A stretch of DNA of 64,000 nt. It comes from Dasyornis broadbenti. Its lineage: Eukaryota; Chordata; Aves; Passeriformes; Dasyornithidae. The position numbers were made by a program, and so were the translations under genes. Each line of letters starts with the position of its first letter. Positions within the stretch are counted from its first letter, which is position 1. The notes beneath the pieces were generated by a model. That model did not search any database. It was given only the letters and a program-made list of their open reading frames with translations, and had not been told where the DNA came from. Location of the stretch: NCBI GenBank assembly GCA_013397935.1, contig VZRN01006309.1, positions 177,552-241,551 on the forward strand. The letters run 5' to 3'. Of the stretch, positions 34,196-45,644 are shown one piece after another.

Positions 34196-35651
34196 TTAAA
34201 TTCTTAGTGTTTATTTAGTGCTTGCAAAATATATAATCAAAAAGGCTTAGCACATGGATTTTCACCAGACATGAAGAAATCCCACTTATTGCACAGTAAA
34301 TATAATTTTCTACTCTGTTAACTGCATGTAGTAATAATTTTTTAATTTGCTTTATTTTAACATTAATATTTCTAAGGCTCTTTCACCTTCAATTCCTTCA
34401 GCATCCTTCCCCCAAACTAGAACAAGCCCCACATTCACCCCCAGCGCAAGATTACAGCATCCCGAGAAGCTCGAACACAAAGGAGCACACACACTCTTCC
34501 AGTCATTGTTTTCCCTTGGAGGAATCTGCCCAAGAACAGCTTTGTACCGGCTTTGGCTGGCATGAAGTTAATTTTCACGGTAGTCACTAAGTTCCTTCAT
34601 TGTAGGATGGTGCTGGTTTGGATTTGTGACATTGGGAGTTATGGTATTCCATAGTCCAAGTCACCACCAGGTGTGATGATGCCCTGCCATTCGTGCCGAT
34701 GGCTGAACACGTGCCTGATGAGGGGAATCAATGAACAAATTCCTTAATTTGCTTTCATCTGCCTGCAAGCCCAGCTTTCACTTCACCTATTAAATTATCT
34801 TTATCTCAACCTACAAGTTTCCTCATTCTTCTGATTCTCTTCCCCATCCCACTGGGAATAAGGGAGGGCTGCCTGGGGCTGGGCTAATTCACAAGGTATT
34901 TGTCATTCCCACTTCTCTGAACAGGCCCGAAAGTTCTTTTACACCAGCATGAGACACTCACCAGCACAATACAGGCAGTGCAGGCATCACCTTTGGAATT
35001 TTCTAATTGCTAAATAACTGTTAATGGCACATGATGAAACCCAGAAGCCAGCAAGCATCCACTGACCAGCTGTGGATGATTCCACGGTTTGCAGAGATCC
35101 ATGAATGTTTCACCTCAATTAAATGGCAAAGGGAACCTATCTGGGTTTATTCGCAGCCTGGGTTTATTCTTGGCCAAATACATCAGGCAGCACAGCCTGT
35201 CTCAGGCTTGTCACCAAGAGGATGGATGTTCAGAGCATAACAGGAGACAGACCATCCCCAAAACAGCAGGGAAAACACTATCAACCCAAGGATTGCTGAA
35301 ACTTCAGCTCCTGTTCATCGCTGAAGGAAGATGAGCGGTTTGGTGTGTCCCTGGAAGCTCTGCATGGCACGGGGTGGAGGTAGGGACTGGAATTTCTTGC
35401 TCTGCAGTCCTCCTTCCAAGAGCTTGTTCCCACTGGTCCCTCTGCTCCAGCATGGCTTTTAAGCAAACAGGAATCTGAGCCTCCTTGTGGTTAGCACCTC
35501 TCTAAGGCTACTCTGTGTGCTCGACAGCTCACTGAAATCACCCAGAATAAAAGAAAATAATGACTTCCCAGATTAAGGAAATAGACACAAAACGAGCACC
35601 CAGAGTACGACTTGTACATGGTGCCTTCTCCTCTCTTCATCAGTAAACCAC
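34196..35651 (-). other. ALDH3A2: Candidate last exon and 3' UTR of ALDH3A2
   Basis: On the minus strand a pyrimidine-rich acceptor TTGTGTTTTGCTTTCACAG precedes 35651. In the phase left by exon 9 it would add only Val-Val-Tyr before a TGA (35640-35642). Mammalian ALDH3A2 likewise ends with a four-residue coding tail (Ala-Glu-Tyr-Tyr) on a last exon that is otherwise 3' UTR. An AATAAA lies at the complement of 34210-34215, giving a UTR of about 1.4 kb. The placement is inferred from splice-site quality and gene architecture, not from conserved sequence. Confidence 0.4.
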
Positions 35652-38600
35652 CTGTGAAAGCAAAACACAACACCAACATCCTGTGAAGGATTTGCTGAGA
35701 CAAAATCAATTCCCTTTTAGATCAGACTGAAGCAAAGCCCCATCAGCTGGTGACTTCCGCAGGGTGCAGCTCTCCTGCCTCCAGCCTCTCAGCATGCACT
35801 AGTTATCTCAGATGCCAGGGAAAGCACTGTACTGTGGCTCAGAGAGAAACCTTCTCCAAGCCTCCCCATTCACTCATCTACAAAGCTTTTCCTGGTCTCA
35901 AACTAGGTCTACGCACAGGAGAAGAAAAAGGCTCCTACCTCGCGGTGACAGCCACAGCAGTGCTCTGAAACCTGCTCCTCCTTACCACCCGCTGGGCCAG
36001 CCCAGCCTCTGCACAGCCAGCACAACCAACAGGGCTTTTCTCTTCAGCACAGACTGGTGGCTCTGAGAAACCCAAACGATTTCAAGATGCCATGAGTTTC
36101 CCCCCCTCATTCCCCTACACAGAGGCAGCCTCCCTCGCTGCTGCCTCGAGGCCTGAGCCAGTTCTTGGCTCTTACATCTCTTCCTGGATTATGTGGGCAT
36201 GGTTTTTCCCCTGGGATGTTGGGCTCCTGAGCATCTCAGTAACTATACAGACTGAAGGCCAGAGTCCTGATCCATCCTGCCACCTCCTGTCCCCTCAGGA
36301 GCTGCTCCCTTAGGCTCACTAAATCCCATGGAGCAGCCAGTGAAGGCACATGTAATGCCTGGTTTGTCAGACATGAAGAACCAATAGTGATCACGCTCAG
36401 AGATTTAGATCTTGCTCCTCCACCTCAGGAGGCATCTCGAGCCTCCAGCAAGCCTCTGCCTCCTGTAGAGATGAGAGGGGATCCCACCCTTCCACACCAT
36501 CCAGCTGTAAACAAGTGAGGAAATGGGAGTAATTGAGCTGAGGTCACACAGGGGCTGAAATGGGCAAGGAAGAGCAAGAGCTCAGACGCAGACCCTGGCT
36601 TCGGGACACAGCTTCCCTTCCCAGGGTGCCATGGCACAAACTGCAGCTCTTTGGGCTGTGAGCAGCTCAAATGCTGCTGAAGGAAGCCCTGGAATTGAAA
36701 CCTCTCCTAACCAGTCCAAAACTACCAACCTCTACCTCTGGAGGCAGCATCGCACGGCTGTCACCCACCAAGGAATACAACAGTCTGGGACACCTCTCCG
36801 GGGATATTCCTATTCTACAGACCCCTTGCAAGAGTAAGAAGGTAAGAATTTAACGTGGGACAGATATCATAAGTCTCAAGACAGAAAAAGAGGTCAGGCT
36901 TTATGAAAGGGCTGTAGTTGCAAAGAATAGATCAGGTAAATTGCACGTGCACTGCCACAGACCGCGAAGAGCCAAAACTCACCTTAATCATCACTGCTGC
37001 CACAACTCCCAGCAGGGCCAGGACAAAGAGCCCAATCCGGGTCTTGTTGAAGCGCTTCAGGAGGAAGAACTTGGCCCAATCCACCTTCTTCTGGCTGCTA
37101 GGTGGGTACCGCATTTTGTTGGTGCTCTCCATCTTCAGGTCCTTGATGAGGCAGGCGCGGCGATGGGAGAAGGTCTCGAAGCTGTGCTTGCCATGGTAGG
37201 CACCCATCCCACTGTGACCTGAGGGACACAACCACACAGGTCATTCCTCAGGCAGACCTTTGGTCACTCAGGGACAGCTGAATCTTCCCCTGCAGCACCT
37301 CCCAGTCTCTACAATATCAACTTATACTCCAACCCTCTTCTACCTGACCTAATTTCTACCTGCAATTATTGCTCTGACTGCAGCTGATGGTTTTAATGCA
37401 CCTTTCAAATCAGGCTGCACTGAATGCTTTAGTCTTTCCAAAAACAAACCCAAAGGTTTTTTCCTTCTGGCTCCTGTCCCAATGCACTCCCAGAATTTAT
37501 CATTATCAAGATCTGCTGTACAGAGATCCTTGGGCTCTTACAGGGATACCCAGACACAAACCATGAGTTTTTGTTCCCTGGGTCACACTGTGTAGTAAGT
37601 CCCAACAGTTAAGGAGCTCCACTAACTTACCAACACCACCAAAAGGCAAAGTTGAGAGGAAGAAATGCATAATGACATCATTTCCAGTCACACCCCCACT
37701 GGAGGTTTCCGAGATGACTCTCTTGATTAACTAGAAAAAGAAAAAAAAAACCCAAAACATTACAAAGGCTCAAAGAAGAGAGCAGATCATGAAACTGAAG
37801 ATACTTAGAAGGGAGCTACATATCAATAGTATTCATCTCCTCTGGCACAGCCCAGACCCACCTGCTTGTTGTTGGAGAAGACATACAAGGCAAGGGGTTT
37901 CTCCCGATGGTTTATGAACTCAATGGCTTCATCCAGGCTCTGCACAGTCACAATGGGCAGCACTGGTCCAAAGATTTCCTCCTCCATCACCTTTGACTCC
38001 GGGGAAACATCAGTGAGGATGGTTGGTGCTGAGGCAAATGGGAGAACAGACCAGCATGAGCAGGACAAAGACCTGGCCCATCACCTCGGGACCTCGGTCT
38101 GTTCAACATAACCCAAGTAAGACACAGACACACAGTCCCCAAACAGCACCCGCTACCGCCTCCCCTCCCCAGCCACTGCCAGGAGCACCTATGAAGCAAG
38201 AGGCCTCATCAGTCTCCCCCCCATGAGCAATCTTCTGCCCTTCCAGCAAGCTCTTGACCCTCCTGAAGTGGCGCTTGTTGACAATCCTTTCATAGTCTGG
38301 AGACGACTTCACGTCTTCCCCGTAGAATTCCTGACAAGGGGCACAGCAGAAACAAAGTGCTCAACACACCTTCCAACAGCCATAGCTCCAGGAAATCACA
38401 CCTGGCCTGCAGTAGGGTGGTGCAGTGGGTTCCCACAGCACCAAGGTCTCCTCCCTCACCTTCAGAGTTGCCTTGATGTTCTCCACCACCTTGCCCTGGA
38501 TGGATGGGTCACACAGGATGTAGTCTGGGGCGATGCAGGTTTGCCCACAGTTCATGTACTTGCCCCACGTTATCCGTCTGTGATAAGGGAGAGGGGGAGA

Positions 38601-40774
38601 TGGTTTTTCCATGGTCAGTCCCTTCCACATCTCCCAGCCCAGCTGGCAGCACCTTGGCTGCGAGCACTGGCCCAGAGATGTTGCCCTGCCCCATGTGGTT
38701 TTTGTCCCAGACCTGAAGCCCCACCAGAGGTGCAATGGCCTGACCTGCAGGCGACAGCCAGGTCACAGTCCTTGTCGATGTAGCAGGGGCTCTTCCCACC
38801 CAGCTCCAGGGTGACAGGGGTCAGATGCTTAGCAGCTGCTGACATCACAATTCTGCCCACTGCAGTGTTGCCGGTGTAGAGGATGTGATCAAATCTCTGG
38901 GTCAGCAGCTCGGTTGTCTCAGGAACTCCTCCAGTGACCACAGGGTACAGATCCTGCAGAGCAAACAGATGCCTGAGAGTTACCGTGATTCAAAGCACTT
39001 ATATCAAGGCAGTAGATCTGCATGTGGCAGAGGGCAGGCTTATTTGTGGACTATTTCACAACAGTGACAAAATGTAGTGAAAACAGAGATATGTTCCCCT
39101 GAAATCAAATTGCATTTCCCACTGTGTCACATGAATCAAAAGAAATGGAGGCTGAGGCCAGGGCTGACTCTGGCTGTGGAGCTGCTCCCACACAGTAATG
39201 CTCAGGGCACATATGACTGTCAGGCTCTCCGAAGGGCTGTCCCCTTCCTCTGCTCCTGCCTCCCACCTAGAGAAGGCACCAGCTCCCTGGAGGAAACTCC
39301 ACAGGGTCCTGTGTAGTCGCAGCTATCTCAATGACACAGTGCAAGGGATGACAGAACTGCCAGGCAAGAGGAGGAGAAACAACACATCCTCCTATGAGTG
39401 CTGTTCAGTGGGACATAAAATCCCAGGACATACTGCCACGGAACACACAGTGCCCAATTCTCAGGAAGAGCCAGGCACAGCCAGCATCCTACACAACCTG
39501 TGCTGACCTAAGGGCATCCCCAGCACAGATCCAAAAGAGCAGCTTCTGCAGTGAGAAGTACATACACACCACTCCATATGGCCATGGGTGTCAACAAGGC
39601 TGTCAGGTTGCAGCAGCATTATGTAAGCACATACACAAACACAGGAAGAATTTGTCAATGTACCTCTGGGCTCTAACAGTAATCCAACCCTACCTGTGCC
39701 TCCTGCTTATGCACCTTTAAAGAGAGCAGGCAATGGATTTGGCTAGAACCTGCAGGAGCGCTTTGGAAGCAGGACAGGTCAAGACAGTCATGTCAGCCAC
39801 GGGGCCACACTCACCTTGTCCAGGTACTGTGGGAGGAGCTCAGCCAGCAGCTGAGCCGTGTTCTCACTGACCTCTGATGGCTTCACCACCACAGCATTGC
39901 CTGCAGAGCACACACAGCACAGACATTGAGCCCTCACATCCTCTCCCTCAGCACCCACCCACTCATGGCCCCACGAAGGACAGGGCTCTCCTGAGGCCTC
40001 ACCTGCTGCAATGGCCCCGATCAGGGGCTGCATGACCAGCACGAAGGGATAGTTCCAGGCCCCGATGACCAGCACCACTCCCAGGGGCTCGTAGCCGATG
40101 TAGGCCTCATCCCTCATGGTCAGTAGGTTCTTCTTCACAGGCTGAGGGGCTGCCCAGGATGGCAGCTGCTCCATGGTCAGGGCCAGCTCCCCCAGCACAC
40201 CCAGGATCTCTTGGCTGTAGGCATTGTGCCCACACTGCAAGGATAGGCAGCTTGGGAAGGGGATGGCAAAGGCACCCACCTCCCATACCTACCATGACAG
40301 CCCTGCTTCTTCAAAGTGTCTGTCACTGGCAGTGCTGCCCCAAAGGATCCCTGGCCCAAGAGAGCCAGTCTGGGTGCATGAGGCAGAACCCAAAACCTGA
40401 CAGCCACAATTTGTCTTTGCAGTCCTGCCTTAGACTAACTCCTTAGAAATTCTGGCAACAGACCTTTGCAGGCCACAGTGGGAGCCAGGGACAAGGGAGA
40501 CAACAGCAAAAGCCATTTAGCACAGCAAAGGCAGCCCTTGGCCTTCCCACTTTCCCTTCCAGGTTGACCACTGTCCATGAGCGACTGATGGGAGAAACTC
40601 CCCGACCCAGACCTTGTTCAGGTCCGCCTTGAGAGCTGCCAGGATCTCCTTCTCCTTCTCCTGCACCATCCTCTCCAGGGCCTTCAGCTGCTGAATCCTG
40701 AACTCCAGCGGGCGGCTCCGGCCCGAGTTGAAGGTGGCCCTCGCCCGCCCCATGATCTGCTGCGTCCTCTCCAT
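35640..40774 (-). CDS. ALDH3A2: Fatty aldehyde dehydrogenase (ALDH3A2), proximal copy
   Basis: Microsomal NAD-dependent oxidation of long-chain aliphatic aldehydes. Coding exons in transcript order (minus strand): 40774-40613, 40234-40003, 39900-39815, 38953-38745, 38577-38460, 38330-38189, 38028-37862, 37730-37631, 37218-36983, then a candidate terminal exon 35651-35640. If exon 9 is not spliced, reading continues to a stop at 36932. The frame is open throughout. Motifs: GAWNYPF, LELGGKSPCYIDKD, NCGQTCIAPDY with the catalytic Cys, EEIFGPVLPI, TGNDVIMHFFLSTLPFGG and SGMGAYHGKHSFETFSHRRA. The C-terminus KRFNKTRIGLFVLALLGVV then AAVMIK is a hydrophobic tail anchor, as in mammalian ALDH3A2. Exons 8 and 9 are closest to ALDH3A2, the 5' end lies in a CpG island, and ULK2 is the next gene, so I take this as the orthologue. 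Exon 1 uses a GTCTGG donor, shared with the other copy. Confidence 0.88.
35652..36982 (-). other. ALDH3A2: Presumed last intron of ALDH3A2
   Basis: Between the strong GTGAG donor that ends exon 9 (complement at 36978-36982) and the candidate terminal acceptor. No other coding or RNA signature seen. Read-through of exon 9 would add a short tail ending at 36932. Confidence 0.4.
37845..38941. repeat. Near-identical duplicated tract, ALDH3A2 proximal copy (exons 4-7 with introns)
   Basis: Partner of 30966-32062. All shared reading frames on both strands translate identically across it, while the flanking introns (37731-37844 on the left and most of 38960-39800 on the right) have no counterpart in the distal copy. 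Confidence 0.85.
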
Positions 40775-41286
40775 GGCTGCTCAGCGCTGAGGAGACACCG
40801 GCAACACCCAGCTCACCGCGGGCCCTCCCTCTGCCACACACAGCCCGGCTTGTCCCCAAAAGTACCGGACACGCTCCCACCCTCCAGCTGCACCCCCCGC
40901 CCCAGTTCCAGGGTGCGAACGCGTCTGTCCTTAATTCTGGCCGCATCTCTCTGAAACCTTACGTGATTCCCGAGTTGGAAAAGTTTGGAAAGCAGCGCAG
41001 GGCGTTGGTGGGACCGCGGGGATGTCACGGAGGAAGCCGGGGGCTGCTCCCGGTGGGGCGGAGCGCGAGGTCCGTGCGACACCGAGCGACACCCGGCCAG
41101 GACACGGCGGGATGGGAGCGCTCCCTTACCCCTAGGAACACCGGGGACCCCCAAGCGCCACCGTGGCTGAGGCCACAACCGTGGCGGTGGTTGTGACACG
41201 GTGGTTGCGAGTAGCTCTCTCCGCGGCCGGTGCCTTTCGCCCCGGGCAGGACCCTCCGCCCCCGGGGCCCCGCCGCCCACCTGGGT

Positions 41287-41307
41287 CGCCGCCGCCGCCG
41301 CCGCCGC
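41287..41307. repeat. (GCC)n trinucleotide run
   Basis: About seven consecutive GCC/CGC triplets in the ALDH3A2 CpG island, upstream of the coding start; a likely length-variable site. Confidence 0.8.
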
Positions 41308-41485
41308 TTCCTCTTTCCGCTCACATGACGGAAGCGGAACGGGCGAGGCCGAGGGGGCGCTGCTCCCCCGCCCCGCGCCGGGGTCCCGGTGTGAGACAGG
41401 AGAAAGCGGGGGGAAAGAGCCAGCGAGCTGAAGGACCTGTCCCCGGGAGTACCACCGGTACCTTGAGTGCCGCCGTCGGGGAAGC

Positions 41486-41508
41486 NNNNNNNNNNNNNNN
41501 NNNNNNNN
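41486..41508. other. Assembly gap (23 N) in CpG island
   Basis: A run of 23 N is flanked on both sides by GGGAAGC, so the gap may reflect a poorly resolved GC-rich repeat rather than a true distance. Confidence 0.97.
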
Positions 41509-41730
41509 GGGAAGCACGTGCCGTGCTCGCAGCGCTGCGGTTGGGGAGCGCCGCTGCTCGCTGAGGCTGCCGCAGTCCGCCGTGAACTCCGGGGATGGCG
41601 GCGGGTCTGGCGCTGCCGGGCCGGTTGTGAAACGCTGCCGGGCGTGGGGCCGCTCTGCGGGGGGAGGGCAGAGTCCCTGCAGTTCCTTATCGGAGCGGGA
41701 AGCGAACGGGGCAGCGGCATCCATGGGTGG

Positions 41731-41757
41731 CCCTGCCCTGCCCTGCCCTGCCCTGCC
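41731..41757. repeat. (CCCTG)n microsatellite
   Basis: Five tandem CCCTG units plus a partial one, at the edge of the CpG island. Confidence 0.9.
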
Positions 41758-41837
41758 AGGGGGTTAGGGGGAGGCGGGAAGAGTCCGGCCAGGATGGTCG
41801 AATTAACCGCGATATAGTCCTGGCGTGGGAAACGAGC

Positions 41838-41905
41838 CAAAAAAAAAAAACAACAAAACAAACAAAAAAAAAAACCAACAGAAAAAAAAACAACCACAAA
41901 AGAAA
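41838..41905. repeat. A-rich low-complexity stretch
   Basis: Mostly A with interspersed C and a few G; plausibly a decayed poly-A tail or simple repeat. Any protein read from it is not real. Confidence 0.8.
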
Positions 41906-44900
41906 ACCGCGAAGAGAAGAGTTGAGGCAAGGCTGGGCACATTCCGGTTAAAAATAGACCTGTGGCAACTTGTTCGAAGAAAGGCGTGAGGATTATTTAA
42001 AAATCACGTGCAGGTTTTTACGTGCTTCATTTTGTGACACGATCTACCCAGGCCATTTTTTATTAAAGCTCCTCAGCTGGAGCTGCACCCCACTACACCA
42101 ATGCCCACCACACCTCTGTGACACACAGGGGTGGCACCTGGGTGCTCCTGCCCAGGAGATGGATTTTCCTAAATTTAATCCCATTTTCCCACATCAACAT
42201 GGCCCTCCGAGGCTGGGGCCAACTCTTGTGTGCAAGAGGCAACATGGGAAGGAAAACAGGCTGGCTTTGACAGGTGCTGTATGGAAGGAAGCTGGGTTTG
42301 CCTTGAAGAAAACATGGGTAGAAGTAGGAATGTTCCTTACAAGAGCATTACCAAATGCAAACACTCTCCTTGATCCTGTCAGCATCCTTGCAGGCACAGC
42401 AGGGTGGAGCTCTCTCCAGGCACCACACTGTCTGCAGGTCCAAGGGAAATTAGATGGGGAATTAATGCTACTGCAATCAGAGTAAAAGTCTGAGCCCTCA
42501 GCATGGAGTATTACATTGTGCCTGGGGAAACAGTGCTGCAATGCACCCACCCAGGATGCTAGCAGGAGCAGGGAGGTGGATAGATTCTCCAGCGCTTGTA
42601 AAATTCTCACCCATCAGCCTGGAGGGTTTTCATGGCACAACAGTGCTTCTTGTACTTGGCAGTACACACTGGAAGCCAGCTCCCAGTTATCCCAGTGGTC
42701 AGCACGGATAACCTCCGCAGAAACGAGGCAGCATGCTGGGAGACAGTCCCTTTTGGGCCTTCTCAGGGACATCTTTTGGCCAGCTGGGGACAGGAAACAC
42801 GGCTGAGGGCGGTTTTAGCGTTGCAGAGTCTCAGCTGACTCTCCCTGGAACAGCTGGGTGAGGCATTTGGATTTCAGGGAAGTGTGGGATCCCGAGTGAG
42901 ACAGAGGAATACCCTGTGCTCCTCACATCTGAGAGCTGGCAGTGCTTTCTGTTTTAATTCAATCACTAAGAAACAATAAAGGGAGCTATTTATGGGAAAG
43001 GAATGGAACTCCAGAGTAGCTGGGAGGTGAGCAGTGCTGGGGGAAGCAGCCTCTAATTCCAGGGCTGTACTTAACAGCAGCAAGAAGTGTTTTATGGAAA
43101 AGCTGAGCTCAAGATTCCTGGCGTTCCTCATAGCCTTCACTCCCCTCTTGGTATCAATGAACTGCAATCAGAGAGGCGCCTGCCCTGCCCTGCGGAATAA
43201 CCCTTTGTGCTGGCCCTTACCCTGCTCCCAAAAGCATCCAGCAGAGCCTGGGGAAGGAGGACTTTGGTTTGCAAGATAAACTGTGCAGTATTTGGTTTCA
43301 TGAGTCCACCAAGTAACACAGCTAATCAATAAATGTCCTTTTACCTCACACACCACACTCACAGAACTTGAAGTTTCCAGCTACCATCCTCAATTTCTGA
43401 TTAAATGTCTGCCTAGTCTCAAACCCAAGTGTTTTTCAGAAGTCACACCCTAGCTAATGGCACAAGAAGGGCAGATACAAAGCCCAAATAGCACTGAACC
43501 ATAAAAGCAGGTTCAGAAGATGAACAACAGGGAGAGGTTTTAAAGAACCTACAGGAATCAATGTAGCTCAGTTCATTTATGGCATCACTTGTTCTGAAAG
43601 CTGTGGCTGATCTCACATTCGCAAGAAGGCGATACTGTGTCAAACAGTGCCCTGGTCTGTGGGCTGCATTGTCGACATAGTTCAGGCCATGGAAAATGTG
43701 AAAGGGACACAAAAAAACAATGGGAATGATTGGCACCAGGACTGCAACACGACTCAACAGCCCCATTGGCACTCGGGTGGCTTTCAGGCAGAGGAGGGGG
43801 GAGCCTGCCATGCACAAAAGCCTATTGAAAAGGCGTTTGTCCAAAGGAGCAGTGCCAAGGCTTCCTTCAGCTGGACTCCAGCTGACTTGGAGACCTCAGC
43901 AGAGGGGTTACTCTGATAGATTTCACTCCTCTGCAGAAAGGAGGAGCTGTGGGGGCACTCTGGAAAAGCCAGGCTGTGGCTCAGGTCACACAGGGAAGTT
44001 CAGGATAAAAAGAGATTTACTTAAAGACTTTAAGAGGCATCCTGGACAATCAAGAAAGGTAGCAGCAAGCAGAGCTCAGAGAAGACAAAAAAGTCACAGG
44101 ATCAAAATTTAAATTAAAAAAAACCCCCCAAAATAGGGAGCAAGCAGGAATCAAAAAGGAGATGGGGTCACAAGTCAGGTCACAAGCCAGCCTATCAGAA
44201 TTTCAAAGCCTCAACAAGCTTTAGAAGCAGCAGGATCCAGCTTTCCCTGCTCCAGATTAAAAGCAAGCTTCCCTTTTTGGTGTGGCTGGGCACAGCATCC
44301 TGACATGGATGAATCACAAGTTATTGACTCTGAACCCCGAGGTGATGTGGTAATAACTTGATGTAGCTGTACAAGACAACAGCAGGAACTGTGCAAAACC
44401 CAGGGAGTCCCAGGAACAGCTCACCCATCAAAAAGCTCCTTGGAATAATTTGTAGTACCTTAGCTGCAAGTTAAATTAACTGGATTTCCTCCTCTGTGTT
44501 AGAAGAAGGACTGAGGGTTCAACCTCTTGTTTATAAAAAGCTGCAAATGTCAGAATCAAAATGTGCTTTAGATTCCTCAGGTGACATTTTGCACTACAGA
44601 GAGAGCAGAGCAAGTGTAGAACACTCAAAGAGATGCTGGAGAGCTGAGCTAGAAAAGCACATCAAATCTCTCAAGTTCTGTCTTTCAAAGGCTGGGGGGA
44701 AAAAGGTATTTGGTAAAAACAAGCACTTGCTGTTCAGCATGGAGAGCCGAAGAGAGAGGACAGCTTCAGGATCTTTGTGGAATGAGATTATGCAGAAAGA
44801 CAGGCCATGAACATTGGTCTCCTCCTCCTGAAAACAGACAGCAAGAATAGCCCTTTTCTTCTCCTCCTGTTTGTGCAGCTGTAGCCTTGCTGGGAAGAGG

Positions 44901-45640
44901 GGAAGGAGAACGAGTTTGAATCCTGAAAGGAAAGAAAGAAAACCAACAAACCCCAGTGAGCTCCTGAGAAAAGCAGCCTATCTCCTAGACTTGTGCATTA
45001 AGGCTGTTGCTTTGTTCCTAGATTCAGGCTCAGACATATTAGCATTCCCAGCTCACTCCTTCCTCATCCTCTTTCTGTGCCACTCACAAGTGGAGGGTTT
45101 TTAAATAATAAATTGGGGAAAACTTGATATTACAACTCAAAAATACAACCTGCACACAGCAGCTACCACAGCACACCTCAGCGGGGCAGAGGGGATGAGC
45201 GATGAGGTGAACAAAGACCATTTGTTGTGAACTTTAGATAGAAATTGTAACTTCGTGTCAGCTTTTGTCAATTAGCTCTGTATATGCTGTTCTGGCAGCC
45301 CAGACAGCTCATTTTTGCAAGAGGCAACAAATAAGCACCTTGTTGAAAGATCACACAGCTGTTACCCAGGATCCTACTTGGCATTTTCATTTTCTAATCC
45401 AAGTTAGGAAAAAAAAAAGCAGGGTAAATTGTCTTCCCAAAGCCAGGGAAAACAAACTCAGGGACACTTTGTGCCAGAGCTATCCAGAGATAATGAACTC
45501 AAGGATGGTGCCCCATCCTGCCCTGGTGGCAGGTCCAGCTGCTGAGGGGAATATTCAGCAACTTCTTTACCTAGGCAAGTAAAGATTTTTTCCTAAATTT
45601 AACACCTCTGGTCACAGAGACACAGGAACTCAGTTGTACC
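41906..45640. other. Intergenic between ALDH3A2 and ULK2, no gene seen
   Basis: About 3.7 kb of sequence without a recognisable gene, RNA or repeat. The longest frame is a minus-strand stretch at 43443-43844 (133 codons, hydrophobic patches) with no family signature. Confidence 0.5.
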
Positions 45641-45644
45641 ATAG

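Larger units (their letters stand above)
40600..41700. promoter_or_regulatory. ALDH3A2: CpG island promoter of ALDH3A2
   Basis: A dense CpG stretch surrounds exon 1 and extends about 0.9 kb upstream of the start codon. It contains a (GCC)n run at about 41287-41307, ETS-like TTCC/GGAAG words and an M-box-like TCACATGA at 41321-41328. The true 5' UTR and start site probably lie in this region; no TATA box is apparent. A short N gap (41486-41508) interrupts the island. Confidence 0.6.

Noticed and set aside
40813..41942. Minus-strand frames of about 300 codons upstream of ALDH3A2
   Set aside because: They cross the 23-N gap and low-complexity A-rich and GCC repeats, and have no homology signature. 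They reflect the CpG island.
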